A stretch of 64,000 nucleotides of DNA from contig JAQFVV010006294.1 in NCBI GenBank assembly GCA_028023455.1, positions 4,059,001-4,123,000 on the forward strand, in the 5' to 3' direction. The translations under genes were made by a program, and so were the position numbers. The DNA is from Epiperipatus broadwayi. Its lineage: Eukaryota > Onychophora > Udeonychophora > Euonychophora > Peripatidae. Every line of letters starts with the position of its first letter. Within the stretch, counting starts at the first letter, position 1. The notes beneath the pieces are model-generated. The model made no database searches. It was given only the letters and a program-made list of their open reading frames with translations, and was not told the DNA's origin. Below, piece by piece: positions 40,701 to 55,700 of this stretch.

Positions 40701-43700
40701 AAGCTATCTTATGAATCTTTTAATTACTTACAAAATGGGACTAAAATAATTTTTATAAAATAAATTAAACTCCCATAAAATTATCTTCGTATATTTAAAA
40801 ATTATTTGCCCCTGAGCTAAGATTAAACATTGTTTACTTTTTTTACAAAAATTTTAACTAAGATAATTAATAAAATCTTCTTAGTATTACTTATCCATAA
40901 ATGTAATTTTAAAAAACCCATATGTTTTAATCTATTTTTTTTTCTTTTCATTTACATAACAAAAAAAAAATTAAAATACTTCAAAGAAATTTGTTAATAA
41001 AATTAATATCTGAAAATATATAGACATATAAAAAAATAGTTACAGTATGCAGATATTGTAATATATAAATATGTGTGTACATATTGTGAGGGTAGCTTAA
41101 AATCGCACTCACACTGATCTTAGCCATCGGAAATGTTGAACTAAACTTTGATCAGAATTTATATCTGATAGGATTGAAAAAAATGCTAACATATTGTTTT
41201 CAAAGTTTGAAGAAATAAATGTGAATAGCTATATTGACATAATTTAAATAGTTATTACATAATTGAACTTGAAACCGTATATTACTATATTTTGCACATA
41301 TATATACATGAAGTAAATTGGATAGTAATTGTTAAATAATTCAAAATAAACACAAAAAAAATTTGTACAAGCATATATGTGTGATGTTAATTATTTCATA
41401 TGTTTTTACGTCATTGACAAACACTAAACAATGACAAACTAATCATGGTAACGAACTAAGGTCAAGGGCTACACTAAACTATCCAAATAAGAATGAAGTA
41501 ATAAAGCATAATTTAACTTCAGGAATCAATAATCGCAATACATGAATAAACACAACAATAGACACGTGGAGAATAAGGTTGCTATGAAAAGTCAACTTAA
41601 ATAAAAATGACAAGCATTTTTGTTCAAAATGGAAACTGTCATTTGAAATCTTTTTTATTTAACTTTGTAGAACAAGTTTGTCACAGGATTTAGAAAACAA
41701 ACTAGAGACTTTGCAGATAATCAAAGTATGAGATAAAATTAAGCAGTCAGTGAATTTTAAAGAAATCATTGCGAACTTCTACAGAAACCTGTGGAATACA
41801 TATATATATAGCTAATACGATAGGCGCTAGAACAAGCAAATTTTATCGTGCTTAAAAAAAAATATTTCTTTTGACTTCAAAACACATTTTGAACTTAAAT
41901 TTTAATATATAAGAAGCATGCACAATGTGTTTTTGCTAAAGCAGTCGATTGTTGCGGGGTAAAGCATCAATCCCATAACCATGGAAAGTAAATAGCCACA
42001 TCTCTATATTTATAGCTTCTGACATACTTACTTCATACAGCATGAAATGGTTAAAACAGGAACAGAAGAAAACTAGAGTCCATCAGGGCAGGGTTGTCCA
42101 CAGCATGCTATACAACAGCAACAGTGAACATTTCATGCTATGGAGAAAAGAATGCACGCAAACTGTATGAACTATAAAATGAGAAGAGGTTTAATGATTG
42201 AATGAGCCTGATAATCGATTCCTGAAGTGATTCCTAAAATATATATATTTTTTATTATGTTACGTGTTATGAATATTTTTCTTATGATTGTATTACTTTT
42301 TTTTTTTTATTATTTCATTCTTATCTTGTGGAAATGTTTATTTTAAGATTCAATGTTTTGGAAGAATTAATTTAACAGAAGCAGAGAAGAAAGGTTCAAT
42401 TTAGACAAAATTCTTTTTCCTTTAAAATAACCCGTCCCAAGCGCTTGACCGTTGTTCGTGATCATATACTTGAAATTTGGAGGTAAGAATTTATGATTAT
42501 TTTTTTCAGACATTAATGACACATTTAAGAAAGCAAAGTTGCGTTCTATATTGTTTGTTTTATTAATGATAATTACTTAAGTATTTCTGTATAAATGATT
42601 AACTTCCTGAATATATCTGCTATACTATCATATTAAATAATGTTTATTATTATGTGGTAAATGACGGGGGAATCTCTAGGCAAGTTAAATCATTACAACT
42701 TGAGCCATGAGTCGAATCAACATTGATATTAAAAATTAAATTAATTTTAGTTAGTTAGTTACATGGATAATAAAGCCAATACTATGATTTTAATTAGAAA
42801 TGTCTGCAACATGACTATCTACCATGGGAATTAAGGATTGGTAACTTCAGATTAAGGAAATCGCTAATATGATAGATACTCATTACAAGCATTTAAAAAG
42901 AAAATATGTATGTATAATCTCATATCCATTTGTAAATATTTTTAATATCTCTTTAATTTGTTCAAATTTATTTACTGTTTACGTAGAGTTTATTTTTATA
43001 ACTAAATGTTGTAGATTTTGTTGAATAGATGAAGTCTCTCTAATTTATTGAATAAACCTTTACATTCATCTATAAAGCCAACACCATACCTATATATACG
43101 CATATACATATATTAGCTCTATAATAGAAAGTTCTTAGACAAGGGTCATTTATGAATGCTAACTTGGGTAAGCTGATCTGATCATGAGTATGCGTAACTA
43201 CATCCATGTTAAAAGAATCGAACACAAATTCTTCCCGAGTTCGAACACTGAGGCAACAGATCCAAAAGAGAGTGGTGAGATGTGGATGAACCGACTTAAA
43301 TTACATGTAAATTTGATAGATAAGTCTTAAGCTAGCCTATCGAAGATAGGTGCAATCATGAGTCATGTACTTCATCGTGTTGTCTCCAGCATCCTACATG
43401 AAGACCCTAGGTCCGACCGTAGTCAGATGCGACCTTTTCTTTCCACATCATCGACCAGACCGTTACAATATATTGCCACAAACATATCCTTTTGTCTTTT
43501 AAATTACATTTTCCCTGTGAGATTCAATCATCATCATCATCATCATATAGTGAGTTATTAAAGAAACTTATATCTCAATGTTCCTTTAAATGCATTAGTC
43601 CAGATTCCATCTTATCTTGATTATATTGAGCATTCATCATCACAGACCAATGGTTATATGAATAGATAAGATATATTCAATAGCAGATATAGGTCAATGA

Positions 43701-46700
43701 GTGATGATGTTCAGTGAATCAGATCACTCTCATTATGAATGAGAATCTGGCTATAAATAGGTAATCCATTGATGGTAAAATCAGACAACAAATTTCTATC
43801 AGAGATGAAGTGAGACAAGTCTAGGCTAGAACTGCAAGCTGATAGACTTTAAATCAGACATGAGGCAAGCTGTCATAGAACAGCTGGAGTGTCACCATAT
43901 CTATATGCACGACAAGCTTCACGATATAGCTGGAAGTGTTAGATAAACTTAGATCACCTGATGTCTATTCCATCAATTGTTGTGGCAATTACATACTATA
44001 CTGAACCAACATATCAGGTGTACAGTATAGCAAACATTATTGTATATATTAGTAAATATATTGCATATATATTCTAAAGGTTTGGCACAGTCAAACTTTT
44101 GCTCCCATGAGCTCAATAGATTCACAAAACTTTTTTTCTTCTCATGGCTGGGAAAAAGTTTTAAAATGACAAGATCTTATCTGCCCTGTGGCTTTTAGAT
44201 TTTTGTTATTAATTACAAAAAATTGACAGCTAACATTATAAGTGTGTCAATAAAACATTAAAAATGTAAATGGGAGTGGTTACTCGATAATTATAAAAGA
44301 AGTCGAAGATAACTTTTTTTTTTCCTGTTATAATAGAAAAAAAAATCAAAATGCTAAAATTAGCTCATTAGAAGAGCGCTATGGCCTATCCTAAAAATTA
44401 GGCCAATCTACATGGATGATTATTTTTTATATTCAAGCTAATCAAATTTAAAAACCTGATTTAAAATTAGCACCTTTGTGACTATCTTTATAAGATCTTA
44501 TGGGCACAAACATATACATATATGCATGTTATTGGCATAATATTAACAATAATTTTTTGTTTAAAACTCTAAACAATGCTTCTTATATTATTTATAAAAG
44601 CATTGACTTTATTTGATATATAAAGTCAAATTAAAAAGCTTGGCTCAAAATTAGCCATCTTTGCGACTCTGGATCTCAAACCTATGAAATCTGATGAGCA
44701 CAAGCATATAGTATATACAATCATCTTTAAAATATTCTACTTATAACACAGTTGATGGCTTGGGTAACCAAGTTGAAACATTGGTATATTAATTATAAAA
44801 AATCATACATGGATGAACTCACAAAGTATATCATTTACATGCATATTATATATAAAGTATACTAATGGAATCAAATGATATAGAAAAATAAAATTATTGC
44901 ATAAATAGTCACTGAATGCACTACTCAATTATTTTAAATATTTTTGCAAATTTTGTTCACAAGCAACATATATATATCTACTGGTAGTGAATTCAGTGAC
45001 TGGAATACTTATTTATGCAATAATTTTATTTTCTCATCAAATATCACTTGATTCCATTAGTATACTTTCTTACATTAGAAATCTATAATCATTTCCAAAC
45101 AATTACTTAAGCAATGATTCAATCAATGGACTAGAAGTTAATTGACAACATATTTCCAAAACTAGTTTTTAATTACATAGTCTAAGAAATTATTTTAGAT
45201 CATACAATACTTTTTCATCTATTGCCTCCATTTTTTTTGAATGAGCTGAGAATGACAACTTGTTGATACACAAGGCACAAACAAAGGAGAAAGAACCCAT
45301 AAAGCATGGATAAAAAAGATTAATGAGAAGTTAGCTTTCATTCTTCCAACTTTCTTGAAGGAAATTGACAAAAGTGGATAAAAAAAGGAATACAATATGT
45401 CTATGTACTTGTATTATAACATATTTATATTTCATTGTTTCATTCTTTTAAAAATATTCCACTGACTAAGCATTCACATCATTAGAATCCAATATTCCTT
45501 ACTGCGGCAAACCATGCCCATATTCTTTTAAAAATAATCTGACATCAGCATTCTCTTTTTATTTTATTTCTTAATTTCTATTTCTCTTTATTTAAATATA
45601 TCATAATGGTAACCGTACTTACAAAAGAATTTACAAATGCAATAAAAATTATATATAACAATTCATGTATTTTGAAATCCAATGACACTATCAAGAATTC
45701 AGTATAATCATTTCCTCTTTGATAACAATTATTCATCTAAAGGAGAGTCCAACAAATATATCGAAACAGAAAAAGAAAGTTAAGTCACAATTATGTCTGA
45801 GTATTAATATAACACACACAATAAGATAAACAATGATTAATACAATATTAAAGCTACATTAAAACTTCAGTAGTGTCATCAACAACTAAATCTACTGCAA
45901 TAGTCTCAGAAAGATCATTACATTCAGTAATTTCTAATACTATAATACACTTCATTTAAGACAAATTTCATGAGTAGATAGATATATTTCTTAGTGCCAA
46001 GTATATATGCAAGGTAACGCAGAAAAAAAACACCCAGCAGATTTCTAATGTGGAACACTACTGTTTAAAGAACAGTTATCATGAATAATAGAGATTAATT
46101 CAATTAATGGCCTTGAATAATAATTCCACTTTTACAAGAGCGATGACTTTCCTAATATTTCTTGCACAATGTAACAAAACAGCATCCAATTATTGACTTT
46201 TGAGATATCAGAGAAATGATTAAGAACAAGTGCTTTGACTGAATGTTGACCTAGTTTTTGAAAATTGAATCATCTTGCTCTATATAAGTGAAAAATAGCC
46301 CATGATCATAGTGTGTTTCAACTCAATACAAATAATACCATCAACAAAAATAACTGAATTGATTCACAGTCTAGATACAGGAGACTTAATGAGTTTTTGT
46401 TCCATGGGGTTCTTATATTTTTTCACTAGTAATTCTCTTTGTTTTTATCAGAAGTTCATTCATGAAGAGTCCAGAATATTTTCAAATAGATGAACAGAAA
46501 TTTAATTGTCACCCGCTGCAATATCAAATCATTAAATTATCTATCTGTTTTCACAATTTTGGAATCCACTATTATCTTTTTATTTCTTTTGGAAGTTAGC
46601 TTAGATTTATCCATTTAAGCAAACTTTTAGTAGAAAAATATATTTTGCTATAATTCCAATCAACTTTTTATCACAAGGTTCATAATTTTTCCAGTAGCAT

Positions 46701-49700
46701 CAATTGGCCAATTATTATTTTCATTCCTTAAATTTCAATCTGATTACCATATTCTATAACCACACACTTGGGTTTTTTTAAAAAACAAATTAAAATTAAT
46801 AATTTTTAACATATTATAAGAAATAATTTTTCAAGATGCTAACCCTACATGCACAATCATTAAAAGTATACAATAAAATATATATAATAGTACATAAATT
46901 TACATGCACACACATAAATGTGCAAATACATACATGATTTATGCATATTTATAAATGGATGAATATATATATAAACATATTTGTATATACCTGTGCTTTG
47001 ACTTGAGTGGGTAGTATGTAACAAACTTTGTCAACCATGTATGAAATTTCTTGTTCTGTCGCATTATCTAATAATTGTTTATCTAAGTACTGGATTATCA
47101 TAGAACAAACATCACATACAACTGGAGAAGATTCTGAAAATACAAATGTGATAATTAATATTATATCAAAATTCATTATGAATTCAAAATGTCACTAAAA
47201 TTAGCATGTTGTAAAATTTTCAAACGAAGCTTTTTTTCCTTCTTCAAATAATTAATAATTGTTTTTTGAATGGTAGAGATAAATAGGAAAATAATTTCTA
47301 TGTTCAAATAACTTTCTGTATAAACTTTCACCATGTAGATAGCAGTAAAATTATATTTAAATATCTCTTTCTTGTTTCTCTCAAGTATGTGTACCACAAG
47401 CAATGAATTTGCCTGCAAATGTGTTAAATGGGCTATTATCTGATTAATCCAATTAATTTGATAAGTGCAATTCTAAAACTTGGGCATGTAAGTGTAAATT
47501 AAATGTAAAAGAAAACAATTCTTTTTAATTTCATCATTACATCACATGACCACCATCTCTTATGCTTGTGTATAACTGTTGTTAAAACAGGCAAAACTCA
47601 CTATACGTATGGCACACACAGCAAGCTAGAGTAATCAATGGATGCCAGAAGGCTTGTGCATAAAATCCCCATCTATTGCCTACTCATCCAATATCCCCAG
47701 ATTAGTTTCTGGCTTGCGGCTTCGTCAGTGAGGAGCCTTGGATCTGAGAGCACTGCATCTAGATCTTAGGATCTAATGCAACCCTCCAGCAACCACCTTT
47801 TATCTCCATTTAACTACAAAACTATGAGTCTTAAACTGAAAACACCTTAATGTTTCCAATCCAAGCCCATCAGCTTATATAGTTATATGGGTCTGAACCC
47901 AGTTCAGTTCCCATACATTTGGTGTCTTTGGTTCTTTAATAACCATAGCCATCAATATCCTATTAGGCAGGATTGGTTTTAAGACAATAAACATCACATG
48001 ACCACCATCTCTTATGCTTGTGTATAATTGTTGTTAAAACATCATAATTAGTTATCTGCCAAAAGACAGATCTTATATACCAAACTAATGTGCAGTCTCC
48101 AAAACTTTCTTTTTCAAATATTCATAGCTATTTCCCTTATTTCTTTTCCTCATACTTCTGCAGTCCTTCTGAATACATCTTCATAATTCCTCTGCCTATA
48201 AGTACAATCTAGTTCCTTTTTCATTTACTCTTTTCAATATACATTCTATTTGTGTATATATATACACAGTATCTGCTATTAATACATTCAATGTTAATAT
48301 TAAAAAATAAAGAAAAATTATCTATTACAAAAAAATTCACAGTAGACAGATAATACATTGATTTAAATTCTGAATTGCAGCTAAAACACCACTTTCACAA
48401 AAATTAGAGACTAAATAACTTGCCAGTTTTGCTGTAACTTACAGTAACCAATATCTATCTTCTTAAATTTAATTGTCTAAACCAGGAATCGGAAAATCTT
48501 TTAGTCATGTCATGCCAAATTTATGTTACAATGTTATTCTGCATGCACACATAATTCTATCAAATTGGTCCAATTATAATGGGCTTCAAAATTATACATT
48601 AGACACTTTTGAATCCCATTATAACCGGATCTTATATTATTGGTCATTAAATATTTTAAATAGGATCATAAACTAAAAGTATATTTTGTTTAATTATATT
48701 GCATTCAAAAGGCATGATTAAAATTTCCTTTGGCATAAAAAAAATTTATCCTGTTGGCTTAAAAAATGTGTATTATTTACAAAATTGCCGATTAATGTAT
48801 AGTCATTCAAAATAGGCAAAGCACCTTTAACTTTCAATAGTTCAATTTAAAAAGCTGATAAATGAACTTTAACAAAATAAAACAAGTATTTTTCTAACAT
48901 TCATCAAAAATATTTCAAAGAAACTCAAAATGTTTAATAAAAGAACCTCACTTTTGTGATATAAAAAATTCAACTTGAAATTTGGAGTTTTTCATATATT
49001 CTTCTTACCTGTATGGACATTTGGAATTTTTCTCTAGGAGAAATTCATTTTTTAACTTCACAATAGACATTTAAAAAAAACAAAAACAATAATTTTTAAT
49101 TTCTTAGAAATCTGAAACAATATTATCAAGTCTCATGGATTGTGGGAAGTCTTCACGCATTAATCCAACTATCATTAAATATAAACTTTTTTTTTTTTCA
49201 AATAAACATACAAAAACTTAAAATGTATCATTATATAATTATGAATAGAAGTTTTTCAAATGAATTAATCAATATAATATTCTGCCTGAATAAAAATACT
49301 CTATACAAGCAGTAGCACAAAAGAATCAAAGGTCAATTGACTGTCGGAAAAAAAAATCAAGACAACATTAATTGTCCCTGTGGAAAAAAATAATGTCCAC
49401 GCCACTTAACTCTTATCTTTATTGAAAATAGCAAAAATCAAATAAATGTTTATTGTACAAAATAATTGGTCAATTAAACTGAATCATGGTTTCCATTTTA
49501 TATATGAGTCGCATATGCAAAATGTAGGTGATGGTGCAAATGTGTGCGCTGTAATTAATATATAATTTTTTACTATTTCAATTGGATCAGAGTGCCATTG
49601 ATAATCATTCTGCATGAGACACTTGGCATGCATTCCCTGTTTTGCTGACCTAAACCAAAAAATAAATTTCAAAAACTAAAATTCTAAAACTTCATTGCCG

Positions 49701-52700
49701 ATCATATTGATTATTGCTTTTATATCCACAGTGAGGATATATTAAAAATCATAAAACAAATACAAGCACCGTAATATTTATATACTGTTCTTCAAATGAA
49801 CAAGAAAATAATTTATTTAAAAATTAACATAGTCAAGTCAAAATGTAAATATGTATTATTTGATATCTTTTGATTCATTACCTAGATCAAACCACTACTA
49901 AATAACAAAGTAAAGACCATTAATAGATGAGAAATTTTATGAATAGCACATACAGATTGTTTTGTGTGTGAAAATATACATATTAAATGAGTAATTATTA
50001 TAGGATGCACTTAATTCAATATAACTGAATAGAAAAAAAATAATAATAAAAAAAGCAATAAACTTACTTTTTATTTGTTTCATTTGTGGTGGACATAAAT
50101 CAAGCTCTGAGCAAACATATTGAGGATCAAGTTCACTAGCTAATAAAACAATTAGTCCCTCTGCATATTGATTAACAAAATCCTCACACTGTTGAACAAA
50201 AGATTGGGGGAAAAAAGTACAAACTTTATCTAAAGCCTGTCTTATAGCTTCCTTTAAAAAAAAAAGACAATAAGAACAATTAGATAAGTAGAGTATATAA
50301 AGCTTTGGATGAAATAACAAGAACACCTGTTGTAATAGCTTTATACTTTTTGATATCATGTAAAAATGGAAATATAAAACTCTTAAGTTAAATGGCAAGA
50401 AGTATCTGACAGAAAATTGAGATCAATTTCATAAATCTGTGAGAAGAAATTGCTGGTGCTTAATTAGATGAAACACCAATCACATTAACTGCTTAATTAT
50501 TTGTTCCAAAGTGGAATGCACTCATTAAAAATGAAACCTAGCTCAAATGTGGCAGAAATCAATGCTTACTGAAGAAGCAATGAATATTATAGAGTTGCAG
50601 CAAAAAAAACAACAACTAATAATCAATTTATTGCTGAGATCAACAAAAATCTGACTATTTTAATGTCTAACAAAACAATCCACTGCAGATATCAGTAGGT
50701 GAACGTTCAGGCGAAGTTGCCATTTCAAAGGCATTGTTTTCTGATCTGCATGTTATGACATAGAAGCAGTGGTATGTAAACATAAAAATTGAACAATGTT
50801 TTAATGGGAGTATGCCACAAAAGATGTCTGCTTATGCTAACAATTTTCAAAATATTATTGTTTGAAAAACTTGAGAAATATTATGTCTCCTAATAATCTC
50901 TCCAATTACAAATATCATATATCCATATTATTGAGTCACATCTCTCAGAGAACCTTTTATTTTAACTTTAGTAATCATTTAATATTCCTCTAGACATGGT
51001 TGAAATATTTCTACCCCATGCAGATATATGTATGCCATATTAATAAAGATATCACGAGTTATTATTATTTCATCCAACTTTTCTGTTTTTATATATATAC
51101 TATCAAATATATATTTTTTAAAAAAATATGTTTACCTGTGTTCTGTTTTCTTTTAGCATGTTATCCAATGACTTAACAACAAATTGACAAAAAAAACATT
51201 CAAAAGTTGAGTTCACTTTGATAGAAGATTTTATCTCCTGCTTTGGAATAATGGAAGAACTTTTACAAAAACGAATGATGTAACAAAGTGACTTAGGATC
51301 CTAGTAAAAATAAATTATACAACAATTTTTAAATATGCATGTTTATGTGGACATTTAATTATGTATATACAAACTGTTGCCATATAAATAATGTAATTAT
51401 TGTATACAATATTTATATGATTGCTTAAAAAAAGAGGTGTGTGTGTGTCAAAATGACAAGAATACATTGCTACATTTCAAATTTATTCAGAAAATATATC
51501 CATAAGTATAATCTTCTATGATTAGATACATGAGTTAACGTTTTTTTTTATTCCTTACATATTCTAGACTATTTTATTTGAAATGTAATAATTAACTAGC
51601 TGTATAATAGCTTTTACTTATTTATTTTTTAATTTTCAGTAGCAATATGAATGTCACGTCAAAATAGCTAACTACCTAATATTATTTATAAATATATAAA
51701 ACATAGTTAATACATAATTAGAAATAATTATAAAAAAATATTAAATATCAAGCCATTCATTAAATTTAAATATCAACTACAGGTTCATAAAAAGATTGAC
51801 ATCATTATTAACAGAACCCATGTATCTTGCTGGATTATACATATTATTTATTGTTATTGAAAATAATTACAATAATTACTTAAAATTTAAATATATAAAA
51901 AAATATTGTTACTACTCCATCATGATATTTATTTTGTAGCTGGTCTAATATATGATCAAGGGTTTTACACCACAATAATCTGAATCTTACAGAGTCAAAA
52001 TAATTCTTTACATATGGCCCTGTAGCTACATGTGATATAAATTTAAAACAATTTAGCATATTGTAATATATAAAATCTATTTTGATAGTAACTCAATGCA
52101 ATCAATATAGAAATGTTATTAAAATAAAAAAAGAATGCTATTTCTACTCAACATAAAAAATTTGGTATACGTAGAAAAACAATTATTATTGTAAATCTTT
52201 GTGATACAATCACATTCTAATGGTTTAATTTTATACTTAACAGCAATCATAAAAATATTTAATATTGCAACTAAGTATTTGAATATCTGTTGGATTTGCT
52301 CTGCTATAAATAATAAGTTATATCTTATACTTTTCTAATTTTGTCTTGCAATAATCTAATTAAATAGAAAATACATATTGCACAGTCGTTATGACAATTT
52401 TAAACATACCAATTACTTATATGATAGTGCACAAAAATAAACTTTTACGATTTGCCACTTTATAATTATTTTCAGACTGCTTGAATTTGTAATGCAACCA
52501 AATCTATTTATTTTTAGTGAGAAATATATATCACAGTTTTTAATAATTGTCACAAAGTAGTAAATCTTAAAAAATTAGTCATATAGTTACCACATAACTA
52601 TCCCAAACAGTTGAAAGATTTTATTAGTTATAATTTCCTACAAAATCAGCCGATTACAATTTTATTTAATTATATTAATTTATATTAAATCATTATTCTA

Positions 52701-55700
52701 ATTTAAAATGTTGTAAATTGAATGAAGTACCTAAAGAAACCTTGACATCATATAATTACAGCCTATTTTGATGCTAAAATGGCAGAATCTTCCTATCAAA
52801 AGTTATTGGCATTTGCTGTAAATGGGTATTAGTGATGATTTGTATTCTTAGTTAGATAATAAGACTTTTTTACTTCTGAGCCATATTATAAAGAGTAAAC
52901 CTAGGCATCTGACTCACTAAAGGCAAAAGCTTTATCAGAGTGTAATTTTTATTTTATGATCTATGAATTGATACTAATGTCTAATCAATCCAAAATAAGC
53001 TATGACTTTTATGCTCCAGCTATGAATAGCCAGAAACCTTTAATAAATCATAATATGCCAATACAATATTTTGAAGACAATAAATAACAATATCACCTGT
53101 TTTAAAAGAATCTCTCTTTAAAGATCTCTAGTGTTGATATAGATTTGAAAAAAAAAAAATTATACTCTCTACAAAAAAAAAAGTACTTTCTAGACGTAAA
53201 ATCAAATTTTTCCTATAATCTGAAATGGTTGTAATTTTAAAATTATATATATCTTTATATTTTATTACTTTTCGATACACTATTCAATTTTTTATATTGG
53301 ACATTTCCATATGTAAACTGACATTTTTATTATAACTCATTTATTTTATTGATTGTTCCGAGACAAATTATAAACTTTTTGGCAAAAAATAACATTGCTA
53401 AACCATCATTATTTTTTATTTCTAACTTCTTGTTTATTAATCTTTAGAGATTGCTTTTGAATGAATTAATTCGGACTGTAATTTTATCTTAAAACAAACA
53501 TTTTTAACTATGTTGACTGATAAATAAATCCTATATTTTCATTAATTGATTTAACCTTTGACTTACTACATTTGAATAAAATTTACAATAAATAAAAAAT
53601 AAAGTGTGAAATATCTTTGAAAATGCCCAGTATTGGTTGCCTAAGTAATAAAATATAAAAATCTACTACCTGAATCCTAACATTTAAAGCGTCTTCTCTA
53701 CTTCATTTAAGAAATGGTCAACAATCATGAATAGGCTTTAAGTTTGGAGATTGAATATTAGCTTAAATTCTAGCTTCAGTACTATTTAATGCTTCTATAT
53801 AAACGCTTATAATTTTTAAAAAATATTACATGAAGTTGTAATTAACAAATGTATTGTTATATTCATTATATCATATATAAAAATCTCATGATAAGAACTC
53901 AAGCCTATCAACACCATGAATTTTCAATACATTGTCAAAGCAACTTCTATAAATAAAAGACGGATTTCTGCTTTTCATTCTGGTCTAAGATCCTAATATA
54001 GAAATGAAAGTTATATTAGGATTATAACAGATTGAGATTTTTATATTCATAAAAATTTAAATAAACCCCATTAAACAGGCAAATAGAACCTGTTTTGCAA
54101 GAAGATTAATAAATAATCATTTTAATGACACTTGAACTGTCACAGAAGTTTAAATAAATTCCATTAAACCAACAAATACAACCTGCTTTGAAAGTCCGGC
54201 TAATAAAGAATCCTTTTTAAAATAACTATTTATTAGTCTATTTTCAAAACAAATTATAAATGCTTGTTTAATGGGTTTATTTAAACTTCTATGAATATAA
54301 AAATCTCAATCTGTTACAGGTCAGGTATCAGTTTCTTATCTATATTAAAATCTTAGACCAGAGTGAAAAGTGGGAATCTATTTTTTATTTATAGAAGTTG
54401 CTTTGACAACAGACTAAAAAATCTTGAGCTGTTATCAATAATTTTCATTTATGAATCATCCAGCTTTGTGCAAAATCAGGTTTAATATATATATGCATAA
54501 GTTGTATTTATAGTAATAATCTATAAATAAATATATATACTGTATGTAAATACATAAACATACATCTTATGTACATAAAAAATTATATCTATTATCTATA
54601 TACAGATATGTATATATTACAAATATCTAAACATATATACTCATATGCAATATTTGAATTTCTTATTTACATATATAACAATCATTAACTTTACTTAGTT
54701 TTATTATTTCTAATTCTTAATTTATGATTTTATTTTTAAAAAAAATTTCCTTTTTAAAATTTTAATTATCATATCAATTATTTTAATTGCTTTTAAATGG
54801 GGCTACAGGAATAATTAAAATTCAAGTTATTTTTTCTTTTTTAATTTTCTAATGGAATTCTTTTTATTTATGATTTAAAATTATATAAAAATAATTTAGT
54901 AATATAGGGTATATGAGCACAGACTTTCACACCACCCACCTCTCTCCACTCTATCTAATAGAGTGGAGAGAGTGGTGTGAAAGTCTGTGCTCATATACCC
55001 TATATTACATATATATAGCCACAGGTATATAACAAGCCTGTGTTTCAGTTAAAAATAATTTAGGAAATTCTAAAGAATATGAAAAAAGGTAGGAAACCCC
55101 CACCCCTTAATAATCTTAGAAAAAGAGAGTAGCAATTAGTAGTTGAAGATACAATAAAAAACAAAAAAACTTTTGAAGAACATTGTATGTTTTTGGTTTT
55201 TTTTAAAATAAAAATATAATACAAAATAGACAATTTTTGTTTATATGTACTTACATATTTTATTTTAGGCAATTAAAATCAAAAAGAATATTTAAATAAT
55301 AATTCAATTATTGATCATATTTAAAAAAATGTTTTGATAACAACAGGTTTAAGATGATAGCTTTGAACACAACCAGCATACTCTAACAAACACACACACA
55401 TATAAAATTAATACAAAAAATAATAATACAATAAACATACCAGTTGATCTACTATGTAATTATATATTACCAAATAATAATTCTGAGCCATCATGCGACA
55501 CTATTAAAAAAATAATAATAATAATATTTTTTATTTTGCATAATGCAATTTATAATGGAAAATAATTGATTAATTTAATTATAAATGCAAAGACAATTAC
55601 TAGAGAAATAACTTAAAAATATGATAACTTTCATTCAGTCATACAAATATTTATACATATAATTTCAAAATATTTTCCTGTCAACAAAATAATAAGAACA

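Larger units (their letters stand above)
34914..46990 (-). other. Prosaposin 12-kb intron
   Basis: The largest visible intron. It carries the RTE relic, the TA-flanked MITE, the fold-backs, the SINE heads and the duplications listed separately. 40.2-43.1 kb and 45.1-46.98 kb are unremarkable AT-rich DNA. Confidence 0.85.
51301..55440 (-). other. Prosaposin intron (4.1 kb)
   Basis: Contains the 53.9 kb fold-back and the 54.9 kb hairpin. 51.3-53.85 kb is AT-rich with no classified feature. Confidence 0.85.

Noticed and set aside
43358-43561. 67-codon plus-strand frame ending in poly-His
   Set aside because: The His run is simply the (ATC)n tail; the frame otherwise lacks support.
47176-47418. 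80-codon minus-strand frame just upstream of a prosaposin exon
   Set aside because: Lies in the intron beyond a clear acceptor at 47133-47135; hydrophobic Ile/Phe-rich and without motifs.
49484-49672. 62-codon minus-strand frame in the 2.9-kb prosaposin intron, preceded by tttag
   Set aside because: Adjacent prosaposin exons already join in phase across it with a split Lys codon, so it is not part of that product; no donor or motif supports an alternative exon.
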